From Photobacterium alginatilyticum (GTDB lineage Bacteria > Pseudomonadota > Gammaproteobacteria > Enterobacterales > Vibrionaceae), in NCBI RefSeq assembly GCF_009910675.1, contig NZ_RSEJ01000005.1, positions 62,001-126,000 on the forward strand: a stretch of DNA of 64,000 nt. The letters run 5' to 3'. A program made the position numbers and the translations under genes. Below the pieces are notes generated by a model. The model worked only from the letters and a program-made list of their open reading frames with translations, searched no databases and was not told the origin of the DNA. Positions 37,235 through 46,625 of the stretch are shown in pieces; position 1 is the first letter of the stretch; each line of letters begins with the position of its first letter.

Positions 37235-37483
37235 GCTGCTAGTCCAGTTGGTTTTTGCATTAGAACAATAGCGTGGATTTTACCTAGGTTAACGCCCGTT
37301 GACTAATTCTGTGTAGGGCCTGCCGGCGTCAGGCTGGGAATAAGCGGTTTTGTCAATCTAGGTGCCTGGCAATTCGTGGTTAAATGACAAGTTACTTTTG
37401 TCCTGAAATAGACTACTATGGCACAAACTACTGTGTATTTATCCATGTGTTAGCTGGATGGATTAGTCGATTGGTTAGAGGTT

Positions 37484-38383
37484 GTGGTGGAAAACGACGA
37501 AACGCTCATTGAACGCTTTCTTGATGCAATGTGGATGGAGCGGGGGCTATCTGACAATACCCTGGCTTCGTACCGCAATGACCTGAGCAAACTATGCCGC
37601 TGGATCGAGCAGGAAAAACTGAGCCTGGAAAAGGCGTCGGTCGATGATTTGCAGCGTTACCAGCAATGGTTGTTTGATGCTGACTATAAGCAGACTTCCA
37701 GGGCGAGGATGGTGTCTGCCATTCGGCGGCTGTACCAATACCTCCACCGGGAGAAAATTCGCGAGGATGATCCCAGCGCGATGTTGGTCAGTCCGAAACT
37801 GCCCAAGCGCCTGCCGAAAGATATTAGCGAAGAACAGGTGGATGCACTGCTGGATGCGCCCGATCCCAACGATCCGATAGAACTGCGGGACAAGGCGATG
37901 CTGGAGTTGCTCTATGCTACCGGACTGCGTGTGACCGAGCTGGTCAGCCTGACGATGGAAAATGTCAGCCTGCGTCAGGGCGTGGTGCGCGTCACCGGTA
38001 AAGGTGGCAAAGAGCGGTTGGTGCCGATGGGGGAAAATGCTGTCGACTGGATTGAACAGTTTATCGAGAGTGGTCGTCCGCAGCTGCTGGGCGAGAAAAG
38101 CTCCGATGTCGTCTTTCCCAGTAAGCGTGCCAAGCAGATGACGCGGCAGACTTTCTGGCACCGGATCAAACACTATGCCGTACTGGCGGGTATCGACTCG
38201 GATAAGTTGTCACCCCATGTAATGCGCCATGCTTTTGCCACACACTTGCTCAATTACGGGGCAGATCTGCGGGTAGTTCAGATGTTGCTTGGTCACAGCG
38301 ATCTCTCGACGACACAAATCTATACCCATGTGGCAACGGAGCGACTCAAGCAACTGCATGAAACCCATCACCCGCGGGCATAA
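37484..38383 (+). CDS. xerD: Site-specific tyrosine recombinase XerD
   Basis: Acts with XerC at dif to resolve chromosome dimers. It has 299 aa (E. coli 298) from a GTG at 37484; a GTG at 37487 is equally possible. The N-terminal SAM-like domain (~5-90) is followed by the catalytic domain. The catalytic residues are all present: Arg149 in ATGLRVTEL, the Lys in GKGGKERLVP, the HxxR in SPHVMRHAFATH, the His in LLGHSDLSTT and the nucleophile Tyr280 in TQIYTHV. First gene of the xerD-dsbC-recJ run. It is the chromosomal XerD and not an integron or phage integrase. Confidence 0.97.
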   Translation: MVENDETLIERFLDAMWMERGLSDNTLASYRNDLSKLCRWIEQEKLSLEKASVDDLQRYQQWLFDADYKQTSRARMVSAIRRLYQYLHREKIREDDPSAMLVSPKLPKRLPKDISEEQVDALLDAPDPNDPIELRDKAMLELLYATGLRVTELVSLTMENVSLRQGVVRVTGKGGKERLVPMGENAVDWIEQFIESGRPQLLGEKSSDVVFPSKRAKQMTRQTFWHRIKHYAVLAGIDSDKLSPHVMRHAFATHLLNYGADLRVVQMLLGHSDLSTTQIYTHVATERLKQLHETHHPRA

Positions 38384-38546
38384 TAATCATCCGTAGGGGG
38401 AAAGCGGTAAAATACGATATACTGGTTGCTTATCACTTGGGGTCGTTATACTGGAAGAGTCGATTTATTATTTGAACTCTGAAAGATTTCTGGACTCTTA
38501 CAGGTCTTATTGGTTATCCATAATTTTGCTGAAAGGAAATAGTCGA

Positions 38547-39269
38547 ATGCACTTTTTTGGCCGTACGATTCTTGCAACTGCTGTAGCACTGACTGCGTTT
38601 ACAGCAGCGGCTAAACCTGATGATGCTGCAATCAAGACGAAACTCAGTGGCCTTGGGCTGGCCCCAGTCTCAATTACACCATCGCCACTAGCCGGTCTGA
38701 ATGAGGTAGTGACAGACCGCGGAATTATTTATGTCTCTGATGATGGTAACTATTTCCTGGCAGGTCAGTTATACCAAAATGATAGTGCTCAGCCAGTCAA
38801 CCTGACCGAGCAGAAAATGGCCAAGTTGAACAAGGCCAAGCTGGCAGGCATGGAAGGCGAGATGATTGTCTACCCGGCCAAAGACGAGAAATATGTCGTT
38901 ACTGTATTTACCGATACCAGTTGTGGCTACTGCCGCAAACTACATAACGAAATGCAGTCCTACAACGATGCCGGTATCACTATTCGTTATCTGGCCTTCC
39001 CACGCGGTGGCGAGCGTTCGCGCAACTTTGCAGAGATGAGTGCTATCTGGGGAGCCAAAGATACCGCCAAGGCAATGGACGAGGCGAAGAACGGCCAGTT
39101 CGATATTACCGGCATTGCCCAGCGCGAAGATCTTGTACGTAAGCACTACCAGCTAGGCGTGGCGATGGGCGTCAGCGGTACGCCGGCAATGGTGCTGGAA
39201 GACGGTACAATGCTCCCGGGCTATCAGCCAGCGGGTATGTTACGTAAGATGCTGGACAGCCGTAGCTAA
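38547..39269 (+). CDS. dsbC: Thiol:disulfide interchange protein DsbC
   Basis: Periplasmic disulfide isomerase that corrects wrongly paired cysteines. From the ATG at 38547 (AAGGAAAT upstream) it has 240 aa (E. coli 236) including a signal peptide ending around TAFTAAAK. The N-terminal dimerisation domain (~20-80) is followed by a thioredoxin domain with active site TSCGYCRKLH and cis-Pro in SGTPAMVLEDG. The second, structural disulfide pair of E. coli DsbC appears absent: the AIWGAKD segment has Gly where E. coli has Cys, and no partner Cys follows. It lies between xerD and recJ as in E. coli. An open extension to 38472 is not needed. Confidence 0.95.
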   Translation: MHFFGRTILATAVALTAFTAAAKPDDAAIKTKLSGLGLAPVSITPSPLAGLNEVVTDRGIIYVSDDGNYFLAGQLYQNDSAQPVNLTEQKMAKLNKAKLAGMEGEMIVYPAKDEKYVVTVFTDTSCGYCRKLHNEMQSYNDAGITIRYLAFPRGGERSRNFAEMSAIWGAKDTAKAMDEAKNGQFDITGIAQREDLVRKHYQLGVAMGVSGTPAMVLEDGTMLPGYQPAGMLRKMLDSRS

Positions 39270-39287
39270 CTTTTGTACTTCAATAAA

Positions 39288-39320
39288 CAACCCGAATTCG
39301 AGAAATCGAATTCGGGTTTT
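39288..39320 (+). terminator. Terminator of dsbC
   Basis: AACCCGAATTCG / CGAATTCGGGTT with a 6-nt loop and a T-run. It ends the dsbC transcript before the repeat array, so recJ needs its own promoter or readthrough. Confidence 0.9.
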
Positions 39321-39346
39321 TTATATTTGGTGTAGCGCCTATAATG

Positions 39347-39467
39347 CCTAGAACCTAGAACCTAGAACCTAGAACCTAGAACCTAGAACCTAGAACCTAG
39401 AACCTAGAACCTAGAACCTAGAACCTAGAACCTAGAACCTAGAACCTAGAACCTAGAACCTAGAACC
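39347..39467. repeat. Tandem repeat (CCTAGAA)17
   Basis: Seventeen exact copies of the 7-bp unit CCTAGAA (39347-39465) plus two further bases, with no variant copies. It lies between the dsbC terminator and recJ, ending 54 bp before the recJ ATG. Every unit contains CTAG, normally a rare tetranucleotide in gamma-proteobacteria. Seven is not a multiple of three and the array is non-coding. Perfect identity implies recent slippage, so the copy number is probably variable between strains. Confidence 0.98.
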
Positions 39468-39521
39468 CTTATCCCTCGTGCTTAGCACAGGGTACTTACC
39501 CAGCATAGACTTAGCCCTGTT

Positions 39522-41246
39522 ATGATTGAAATAAAACGCCGTCCCCCGGCTGATACCGCCGGTTTTTCCGATGCTATTCACCCGCTGCTAAAGCGAATTT
39601 ACGCCAGCCGAGGTTTGGCCGGAGATGCTGATCTCGAGCGAGGTGCCCGGGGACTGCTGGGCTTTAACCAGCTCCACGGTATTGAGCCGGCGGTCAAGCT
39701 GTTGGTGTCGGCACTGGCAGATAACCGTCGAATTATTATCGTCGGTGATTTTGATGCTGATGGCGCAACCAGTTCGGCATTGTCGGTACTGGCGCTAAAG
39801 ATGCTGGGCTGTAGTAACGTCGATTACCTGGTGCCTAACCGTTTTGATGACGGGTACGGGCTAAGTCCGGAGGTGGTGGCCCAGGCCGAGGACCGGGGGG
39901 CCGAGCTGATCATGACGGTAGATAACGGCGTCTCGTCGATTTCGGGAGTCGCTGCGGCCAAGGCCAAGGGAATACAGGTGCTGGTGACTGATCACCACTT
40001 GCCGGGGAGTGAGTTGCCGCAGGCCGATGCGATTGTTAATCCCAATTTGCACGAGTGCGATTTTCCGTCCAAGTCACTTTGCGGCGTCGGGGTGGCGTTT
40101 TATCTGATGCTGGCCTTACGGGCCGAGCTGCGCCAGGGGGACTGGTTTGCCCAACAGGGAATTGCAGAGCCTAACTTGGCCGAATTGCTGGATTTGGTGG
40201 CTCTGGGGACAGTGGCCGATGTGGTGGCGCTGGATGGTAACAACCGTATCTTGGTCCATCAGGGGCTGCAGCGTATCCGTGCCGGAAAGTGCCGACCGGG
40301 TATCCGGGCGCTAATTGAAGTGGCCAACCGGGATCCGGCCAGGCTGGTCTCGAGTGATTTGGGCTTTGCCCTCGGGCCGCGGATCAACGCGGCAGGCCGG
40401 CTCGATGATATGTCGTTCGGGGTCGAGCTGTTGCTTTGCGACAATATCCAGGCGTCGCGACGAATGGCCTCGGAGCTGGATGCCCTCAACCAGACCCGCA
40501 AGGAAATCGAACATGGTATGAAAGAAGAGGCTCTGGCTATTTGTGAGCGCCTTAAATTCAACCAGCAAGATATGCCCTATGGCCTGGCGCTGTTCCAGCG
40601 CGATTGGCACCAGGGCGTGATAGGGATCCTGGCATCCCGGATCAAGGAGTTGTACCACCGGCCGGTGATTGCCTTTGCCGATGCCGGAAACGGCGATATC
40701 AAAGGGTCGTGTCGTTCGATTCCCGGCCTGCACATGCGCGATGTTCTTGATTTGATTGATACCCAAAACCCGGGACTGATCACCAAGTTCGGCGGCCACG
40801 CCATGGCGGCCGGGCTGACCATTCCCGAAGACAAGCTGGCGGCTTTTAGCAAGGCGTTTGATCAGGCGGTGCGTAACGAGCTGGATGAAGATGCCCTTAA
40901 AGGTGTGTTGTTGACTGACGGCGAGCTGGATCGTAACGAGCTCAACCTGCAAACGGCCGAGCTGTTGCGTTCGGGCGGCCCTTGGGGACAGCAGTTTCCC
41001 GAGCCGATGTTTGACGGTAAGTTTCGCCTTCTGCACCAGAAGCTGGTGGGGGGCAAGCACCTCAAGATGATGCTGGAGCCCATTGACGGTGGCAATGTTA
41101 TCGACGGGATTGCCTTCAATATCGATATCCGTCGCTGGCCGGATGCCTCTGTCCAGCAGGTTCAGCTGGTATATCGTCTGGATGTCAATGAGTTCCGGGG
41201 AAACTGCAGCGCCCAGCTGATGGTTGAACATATCGAAGCGCAGTAG
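39522..41246 (+). CDS. recJ: Single-stranded-DNA-specific exonuclease RecJ
   Basis: 5'-3' exonuclease on single-stranded DNA used in recombination, mismatch repair and base-excision repair. It has 574 aa (E. coli 577). DHH-family motifs: IIVGDFDADGATSSAL (motif I), IMTVDNGVSS (II), LVTDHHLPGS (III, DHH) and VALGTVADVV (IV). The DHHA1 part has KFGGHAMAAGLTI, and the C-terminal OB-type domain follows. The ATG at 39522 has no strong ribosome site; the usual start MIEIKRRP supports it. The CCTAGAA array lies just upstream, in its probable promoter or 5' leader. Confidence 0.96.
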   Translation: MIEIKRRPPADTAGFSDAIHPLLKRIYASRGLAGDADLERGARGLLGFNQLHGIEPAVKLLVSALADNRRIIIVGDFDADGATSSALSVLALKMLGCSNVDYLVPNRFDDGYGLSPEVVAQAEDRGAELIMTVDNGVSSISGVAAAKAKGIQVLVTDHHLPGSELPQADAIVNPNLHECDFPSKSLCGVGVAFYLMLALRAELRQGDWFAQQGIAEPNLAELLDLVALGTVADVVALDGNNRILVHQGLQRIRAGKCRPGIRALIEVANRDPARLVSSDLGFALGPRINAAGRLDDMSFGVELLLCDNIQASRRMASELDALNQTRKEIEHGMKEEALAICERLKFNQQDMPYGLALFQRDWHQGVIGILASRIKELYHRPVIAFADAGNGDIKGSCRSIPGLHMRDVLDLIDTQNPGLITKFGGHAMAAGLTIPEDKLAAFSKAFDQAVRNELDEDALKGVLLTDGELDRNELNLQTAELLRSGGPWGQQFPEPMFDGKFRLLHQKLVGGKHLKMMLEPIDGGNVIDGIAFNIDIRRWPDASVQQVQLVYRLDVNEFRGNCSAQLMVEHIEAQ

Positions 41247-41481
41247 CATTGCAGTCGTAATTAGCCTGGGGCAGAAAGCCGGTTGTCTGCCCTGTGATCC
41301 CATTCACTCTTTATCTGATGCCCTAGCGGGTAAAGAAAATATTTCAAGTTGGTGACGACACTGTTTCTGTGACCGTGCTTATAAAATAAATTCACCGATA
41401 ACCTTTCTTCCGCTCTGTATATTCTATCAACAATTCGATAGAATCCTCCGGTTACGTCCATTTCGGCTATGAAGAGTGGCA

Positions 41482-42580
41482 ATGTTCGAGATTAATCCTA
41501 TTAAAAACCGACTTGAGGATGTGTCAGCACGTACTGATGTCCTTAGGGGGTACCTTTGACTATGATGCCAAAAGTGAGCGTCTAGAAGAGGTCAATGCAG
41601 AACTAGAGCAACCAGATGTATGGAATGAGCCAGAACGTGCTCAGGCTCTGGGTAAAGAACGCGCAGCCCTTGAGGCTGTAGTTGATACTATCGATCAGCT
41701 GGATCAGGGCGTTGAAGACGTCGAAGGTCTGCTTGAGCTGGCGATAGAAGAGAGCGATCAGGAGACGTTTGACGAGATCGAACCGGAACTGGCAGAACTG
41801 GAAGCCAAGCTGGCCAAGCTGGAGTTCCGACGTATGTTTGCCGGCGATCACGACGAATCAGATTGTTATATCGATCTTCAGGCGGGTTCGGGTGGTACCG
41901 AGGCGCAAGACTGGACGTCGATGATGCTGCGTATGTACCTGCGCTGGGCTGATGCCAAGGGCTTCAAGACGGAAGTGATTGAAGTGTCTGAAGGTGAAGT
42001 GGCGGGCTTGAAGTCTGCGACTGTCCGCATCAGCGGCGAGTACGCTTACGGCTGGCTGCGCACGGAAACCGGTGTTCACCGCTTGGTCCGTAAATCGCCA
42101 TTTGATTCAGGCGGCCGCCGTCATACTTCGTTTGCCTCTGCGTTTATCTATCCAGAAGTGGATGACAACATCGCTATCGAGATCAACCCTTCCGATCTGC
42201 GTATTGATGTATACCGTGCGTCAGGTGCGGGTGGTCAGCACGTCAACACTACCGAGTCGGCGGTGCGTATTACTCACGTTCCGACTAATACCGTGGTGCA
42301 GTGCCAGAATGACCGTTCTCAGCACAAGAACAAAGATCAGGCGATGAAACAGCTGAAAGCGAAGCTGTTCGAGCTTGAGATGCAAAAGCAAAATGCTGAG
42401 AAGCAAGCCAACGAAGACTCCAAGTCCGACATCGGCTGGGGCAGCCAGATCCGTTCATACGTTCTGGATGACTCCCGAATTAAAGATTTACGTACCGGGG
42501 TAGAAAATCGAAATACCCAAGCGGTACTTGACGGCGATTTAGACCGTTTTATTGAAGCTAGCCTGAAATCAGGTCTGTAA
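41482..42580 (+). CDS. prfB: Peptide chain release factor 2, with programmed +1 frameshift
   Basis: RF2 recognises UAA and UGA stop codons and triggers peptide release. Translation starts at the ATG at 41482 ([11 protein letters not shown]) and reads 25 codons to an in-frame TGA at 41557-41559. The context is the classical shift site: an internal Shine-Dalgarno AGGGGG, then TAC CTT TGA C. Slippage at CTT continues in the +1 frame from GAC at 41558 to give 365 aa, the E. coli length. The anticodon-like SPF tripeptide and the GGQ motif (residues 250-252, [12 protein letters not shown]) are present. The shift is the usual autoregulation: low RF2 favours frameshifting. lysS follows 31 nt later. 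Confidence 0.98.
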
Positions 42581-42611
42581 CCGAATTCGGTTAACTATTT
42601 AAGGGTTCACC

Positions 42612-44120
42612 ATGACAGATCAAGTACAAGATGAGAATAAGCTGATAGCCGAACGTCGCGCGAAACTGGATATGATCCGCGACAACTGTAAGGCAAACGG
42701 CCACCCGAACGATTTCCGTCGCGATAGCCTAGCGGCAGACCTGCAGGCTAAATTCGGCGAGTTATCTAAAGAAGAACTGGCAGAAGCGGGCAACGTGGTT
42801 GCGATTGCTGGCCGTGTAATGGCTAAACGTGGCCCATTCCTGGCGATTCAGGATGTGTCTGGCCGCATTCAGGCTTATGCAGATAAAACGGTTCAGAAAG
42901 CGCTGAAAGAGAAATACTCGGGTCTGGATATCGGTGACATCATCGGTGTGAAAGGTGAGCTTCATAAGTCAGGTAAAGGTGATCTTTACGTGAACATGAA
43001 CGAGTACGAGTTGCTGACTAAGGCGCTACGTCCTCTACCTGAGAAATTCCACGGCCTGACCGATCAGGAAATGCGTTACCGTCAGCGTTATGTTGACCTG
43101 ATTGTGAACGATGAGTCTCGTACCGCTTTCATCATCCGTTCTAAGCTGGTAACGGCTATCCGTAACTTCATGGTCTCTAAGCAGTTCATGGAAGTAGAAA
43201 CACCGATGATGCACGTGATCCCGGGTGGTGCAACAGCACGTCCGTTTATCACTCACCATAATGCGCTGGATATCGATATGTATCTGCGTGTTGCTCCTGA
43301 GCTGTACCTGAAGCGTCTGGTTGTAGGTGGCTTTGAGCGCGTGTTCGAAATCAACCGTAACTTCCGTAACGAAGGTCTGTCGCCACGTCACAACCCGGAA
43401 TTCACAATGATGGAATTCTATATGGCGTACGCGGACTATAAAGATCTGATGGATCTGACCGAAGAGATGCTGTCAGCCGTTGCGACAGAGGTACTGGGCT
43501 CGACGTCTATGCCTTACGGTGACGAAATGGTTGAGTTTGGCGGCACATACACTCGTATGAGCATGTTCGAGGCAATCAAGCACTATAACCCGAACCACGA
43601 GCAAATCCAGGCGCTGACAGAAGAAGATCTGCAGAACCGCGAGCTGATGGTCTCTATTGCCAAGTCAGTTTACGTTGAAGTAGAAGATTTCTGGACCTGT
43701 GGTCAGCTGCTTGAGGAAATCTTCGGTGAAACGGCTGAGCCGAAACTGATCCAGCCGACTTTCATTACGGGCTACCCGGCAGACATTTCGCCACTGGCAC
43801 GCCGTAGCGATGACAACCCGTTCTTTACTGACCGCTTTGAGTTCTTCATTGGTGGCCGTGAAGTGGCGAATGGTTTCTCTGAGCTTAACGATGCTGAAGA
43901 CCAGGATGCGCGCTTCAAGGCACAGGTTGAAGCGAAAGATGCAGGTGATGACGAGGCAATGTTCTACGATGCCGATTACATCACTTCACTGGAGCACGGT
44001 CTGCCGCCGACAGCGGGCCAGGGGATTGGTATCGACCGTCTGGCGATGCTGTTTACCAACACGCACACCATCCGTGACGTGATCCTGTTCCCGGCAATGC
44101 GTCCGCAGAACGGCCAGTAA
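42612..44120 (+). CDS. lysS: Lysyl-tRNA synthetase (class II)
   Basis: Charges tRNA(Lys) with lysine. It has 502 aa (E. coli 505). An N-terminal OB-fold anticodon-binding domain (~60-150, [19 protein letters not shown]) precedes the class II catalytic domain with motif 2 [20 protein letters not shown] and motif 3 [13 protein letters not shown]. It forms an operon with prfB, as in E. coli, and ends in a terminator. Confidence 0.98.
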   Translation: MTDQVQDENKLIAERRAKLDMIRDNCKANGHPNDFRRDSLAADLQAKFGELSKEELAEAGNVVAIAGRVMAKRGPFLAIQDVSGRIQAYADKTVQKALKEKYSGLDIGDIIGVKGELHKSGKGDLYVNMNEYELLTKALRPLPEKFHGLTDQEMRYRQRYVDLIVNDESRTAFIIRSKLVTAIRNFMVSKQFMEVETPMMHVIPGGATARPFITHHNALDIDMYLRVAPELYLKRLVVGGFERVFEINRNFRNEGLSPRHNPEFTMMEFYMAYADYKDLMDLTEEMLSAVATEVLGSTSMPYGDEMVEFGGTYTRMSMFEAIKHYNPNHEQIQALTEEDLQNRELMVSIAKSVYVEVEDFWTCGQLLEEIFGETAEPKLIQPTFITGYPADISPLARRSDDNPFFTDRFEFFIGGREVANGFSELNDAEDQDARFKAQVEAKDAGDDEAMFYDADYITSLEHGLPPTAGQGIGIDRLAMLFTNTHTIRDVILFPAMRPQNGQ

Positions 44121-44144
44121 GCGCTAAGCTGAGCTTAATTATCG

Positions 44145-44171
44145 AAAGCCACCGTAAAGGTGGCTTTTTTT
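44145..44171 (+). terminator. Terminator of prfB-lysS
   Basis: AAAGCCACC / GGTGGCTTT with a 4-nt loop and a T-run, 25 nt after lysS. Confidence 0.9.
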
Positions 44172-44277
44172 ATGTAGTGTATCAGCAATTTATACTGTCA
44201 AGTGTCCCTTGTTGCATTGTGTTTGTGTATCATTGCATTCAAATGATACACGCAATCAATAACTAAAAGGGATCCTC

Positions 44278-44691
44278 ATGAAATTCCGTATAGCGTCATT
44301 GGCTATTTCTGCCGTCTTGCTGTCTGGCTGTATGTCGACAAAACTGGTTCCGCCGCCATCGGATTACAGTGGTAATCTGCCTGATGCGTACAAGGAGGAG
44401 CTTAAGCATCTAAATGATCTACCTTCTACGCCGTTTCGTGGTGGCGTCCAGACGTTCCAGTTTGAGGAAGAGACGTCCCTGCTGACGGTTATCTATCGCT
44501 TACCTAATCCGCGCTGGTATTGGGATGTGCGAAAATCGGAAGCGGAAAAGGATATTTTTCCGTATGTTTGTGAGACCTTTGGCCATGAGATTGACAATGG
44601 TCTGGGTGTGCGTTACTGGTATGCCGGCAATGGCGGTTTCACTACTGATATTGTTACAAAAGGCACCTGTCATCAGCTAGAGCAGTCTTAG
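44278..44691 (+). CDS. Predicted lipoprotein, unknown function
   Basis: A 137-aa protein with a lipoprotein signal (MKFRIASLAISAVLLSGC; lipid-attached cysteine at residue 18, Met at +2). The mature part has no family I recognise. It contains an aromatic-rich stretch (RLPNPRWYWDVRK) and two further cysteines (YVCETF, GTCHQ) that could form a disulfide in the periplasm. The ATG follows AAAAGGGATC. It is flanked by terminators or long gaps, so it is probably monocistronic. Confidence 0.8.
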   Translation: MKFRIASLAISAVLLSGCMSTKLVPPPSDYSGNLPDAYKEELKHLNDLPSTPFRGGVQTFQFEEETSLLTVIYRLPNPRWYWDVRKSEAEKDIFPYVCETFGHEIDNGLGVRYWYAGNGGFTTDIVTKGTCHQLEQS

Positions 44692-45122
44692 AACAGCTAA
44701 TACTGCCTACCTTTCCCTTGCCGAGGTGTATTCATTCGGCATTGGAAATGTTGTTTTTTCTCCTCCCTCCTCTCCAATTTCCAATAGTGGAAAATGTTCA
44801 CTTTTTATTCCTATAGTGGATTATTGTGTGTGATTGGATTCACATTAACAGTATTTTTCAACCGTCTTAACAGAATGATATTCTGCGAATTTTATTCTAT
44901 TCCTCGTGTCTATAAGTTACAGATATCTAAATGAATTAGTTTGTTGTGCTGTGATTTGTCTGATCTAATAGTGTTTAATTTTGTGTTTTAATTGTAGTTT
45001 ATTTGTAAAATTTGTTCTTTCCAGTCGAATTTAACTGTGTAAAATGTCGCCCAACCCACGAGGAACAGTGGGAACAGGAAGTAAGCGAAACATTAACAAG
45101 CACAACCTACTGGAGATGGACG
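44692..45122. other. Intergenic region upstream of DAACS symporter
   Basis: About 430 bases. A perfect 9-bp inverted repeat (ATTGGAAAT at 44741-44749 with ATTTCCAAT at 44777-44785) encloses a pyrimidine-rich loop. A direct repeat ATAGTGGA occurs twice ~30 bp apart (near 44783 and 44813). The rest is AT-rich leader of the symporter gene. The frame stays open upstream of 45123, but I see no better start. Confidence 0.5.
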
Positions 45123-46397
45123 ATGAAGAAATCGCTATCAGGAAAAATATTCGCAGGCCTATTTGCTGGTCTGATTATAGGTACCGCGATTCAGTACCTG
45201 TTTAACGGCGTGACACTGATGGATACTTATGTACTTGGCCTGGCTGAAGGTGCTGGCGGTATGTTCGTATCACTGATCAAACTACTGGTTGTGCCATTGG
45301 TATATGTCTCGATCGTCTGCGGTATCGTTGACCTGAAAGACATTACGGCATTTGGTCGCTTGGGTGGTAAAACCTTTGGTCTTTACATTATTAATACCAT
45401 TATTGCGATCACCGCAGCACTGACGGTTGGGATGATTTTCCAGCCAGGCGCTGACGCGAACCTTGCCGGGACGGTATCAGAAACGGTTACTCTGACAACC
45501 ACTGAAACACCGGATATTTTCTCACTGATTGTTAACATCGTACCAAGTAACCCAGTACAAGCTTTTGCAAGTGGAGATATGCTGCAGATTATCTTCATGG
45601 CGATTCTGACAGGTCTTGCAATTCAGGCGCTTGATAGCCGTGGTGGCCCTGCCATCAAGACATTCAAGATGGCAAACGAAATCATGATGAAGCTGGTTGG
45701 CCTGGTAATGGGTCTGGCACCATATGGTGTATTTGCCCTGATGATTCAGCTAGGTGCAACGCTGGATGCCAATACGCTGATGTCGGTTGCGGGTTATGTC
45801 GCGCTGGTTGTTGCGATGCTGGTATTCTGGATTTTCTTCTTCTACCCAATGATGGTTGGCCTGACAACGGGCATCAAGCCGGCTCAGTTCCTGCGTCATA
45901 CTCGCGAGCAGATCCTGTTCTCGCTATCAACGGCTAGCTCTAACGCGACGATTCCGGTGACAATGCGTACCCTGACAGACAAAATTGGCGTCTCTAAGTC
46001 AGTGGCAGGTTTCGGTGTGCCGCTGGGTGCGACCATGAACATGTCTGGTGTATCCATCTACATTGCGTTGGCGACTATCTTTGTCGCAAATGCATTCGGC
46101 CAGCCAATCAACAGTGCTGACCTGTTTACTCTCGGACTGACCATTTTGCTTCTGTCTATCGGTGCTGGTGGTGTACCGGGCGGCGGTGTAGTAATGGTTG
46201 GCGTGCTGCTTCACCAACTGGGCTTGCCACCAGAAGGTCTGGCGATTGTTGCTGCTGTTGACCGTATCAATGATATGTTCTGTACCAGCTCGAACGTAGT
46301 CGGTGATACCGCAGTCAACACCATTGTTGCTAAGAGTGAAAACGAAATTGGTGTTGAGGAAAACGATGCCCAGCCTGCAACGGCAACAGTGAGTTAA
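45123..46397 (+). CDS. Dicarboxylate/amino acid:cation symporter (GltP-like)
   Basis: Inner-membrane secondary transporter of the DAACS family, 424 aa, probably for glutamate/aspartate or C4-dicarboxylates. Signatures are LIKLLVVPLVYVSIVCGI, the serine-rich loop STASSNATIPVTM, the NMSG-containing GATMNMSGVSIYIA and the C-terminal DRINDMFCTSSNVVGDTAVN. These fit the GltP/Glt(Ph) fold with two re-entrant hairpins. The ATG at 45123 has GGAG 7 nt upstream; longer frames to 45012 have no such signal. It is not closely similar to the member at 24654, so two distinct carriers are present. Substrate is inferred from family only. Confidence 0.9.
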   Translation: MKKSLSGKIFAGLFAGLIIGTAIQYLFNGVTLMDTYVLGLAEGAGGMFVSLIKLLVVPLVYVSIVCGIVDLKDITAFGRLGGKTFGLYIINTIIAITAALTVGMIFQPGADANLAGTVSETVTLTTTETPDIFSLIVNIVPSNPVQAFASGDMLQIIFMAILTGLAIQALDSRGGPAIKTFKMANEIMMKLVGLVMGLAPYGVFALMIQLGATLDANTLMSVAGYVALVVAMLVFWIFFFYPMMVGLTTGIKPAQFLRHTREQILFSLSTASSNATIPVTMRTLTDKIGVSKSVAGFGVPLGATMNMSGVSIYIALATIFVANAFGQPINSADLFTLGLTILLLSIGAGGVPGGGVVMVGVLLHQLGLPPEGLAIVAAVDRINDMFCTSSNVVGDTAVNTIVAKSENEIGVEENDAQPATATVS

Positions 46398-46419
46398 CTC
46401 ACAGTAAGATGATGATTTA

Positions 46420-46441
46420 AAAGCGCCTTCGGGCGCTTTTT
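46420..46441 (+). terminator. Terminator of DAACS symporter gene
   Basis: AAAAGCGCC / GGGCGCTTTT hairpin with a tight TTC loop, 23 nt after the stop. Confidence 0.88.
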
Positions 46442-46625
46442 GCGTTTTGGGACGATAAATAATGTGAAACCATTACCAAGATATTGATTATAATAGTAAA
46501 CGAGTTGCATTATTTTGCGAGAGCGACTTATCATCAAATAAGCAGAATTTTTACAACGATAGGCCAAAGCCGTTCGCAACCGGATTTGATGTTTGAGTAC
46601 TGGCAGATGGAAAGGCGGTAACGGA

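Noticed and set aside
41261-41482. 73-codon minus-strand frame between recJ and prfB
   Set aside because: No ribosome site and it occupies the prfB promoter and leader; composition not gene-like.
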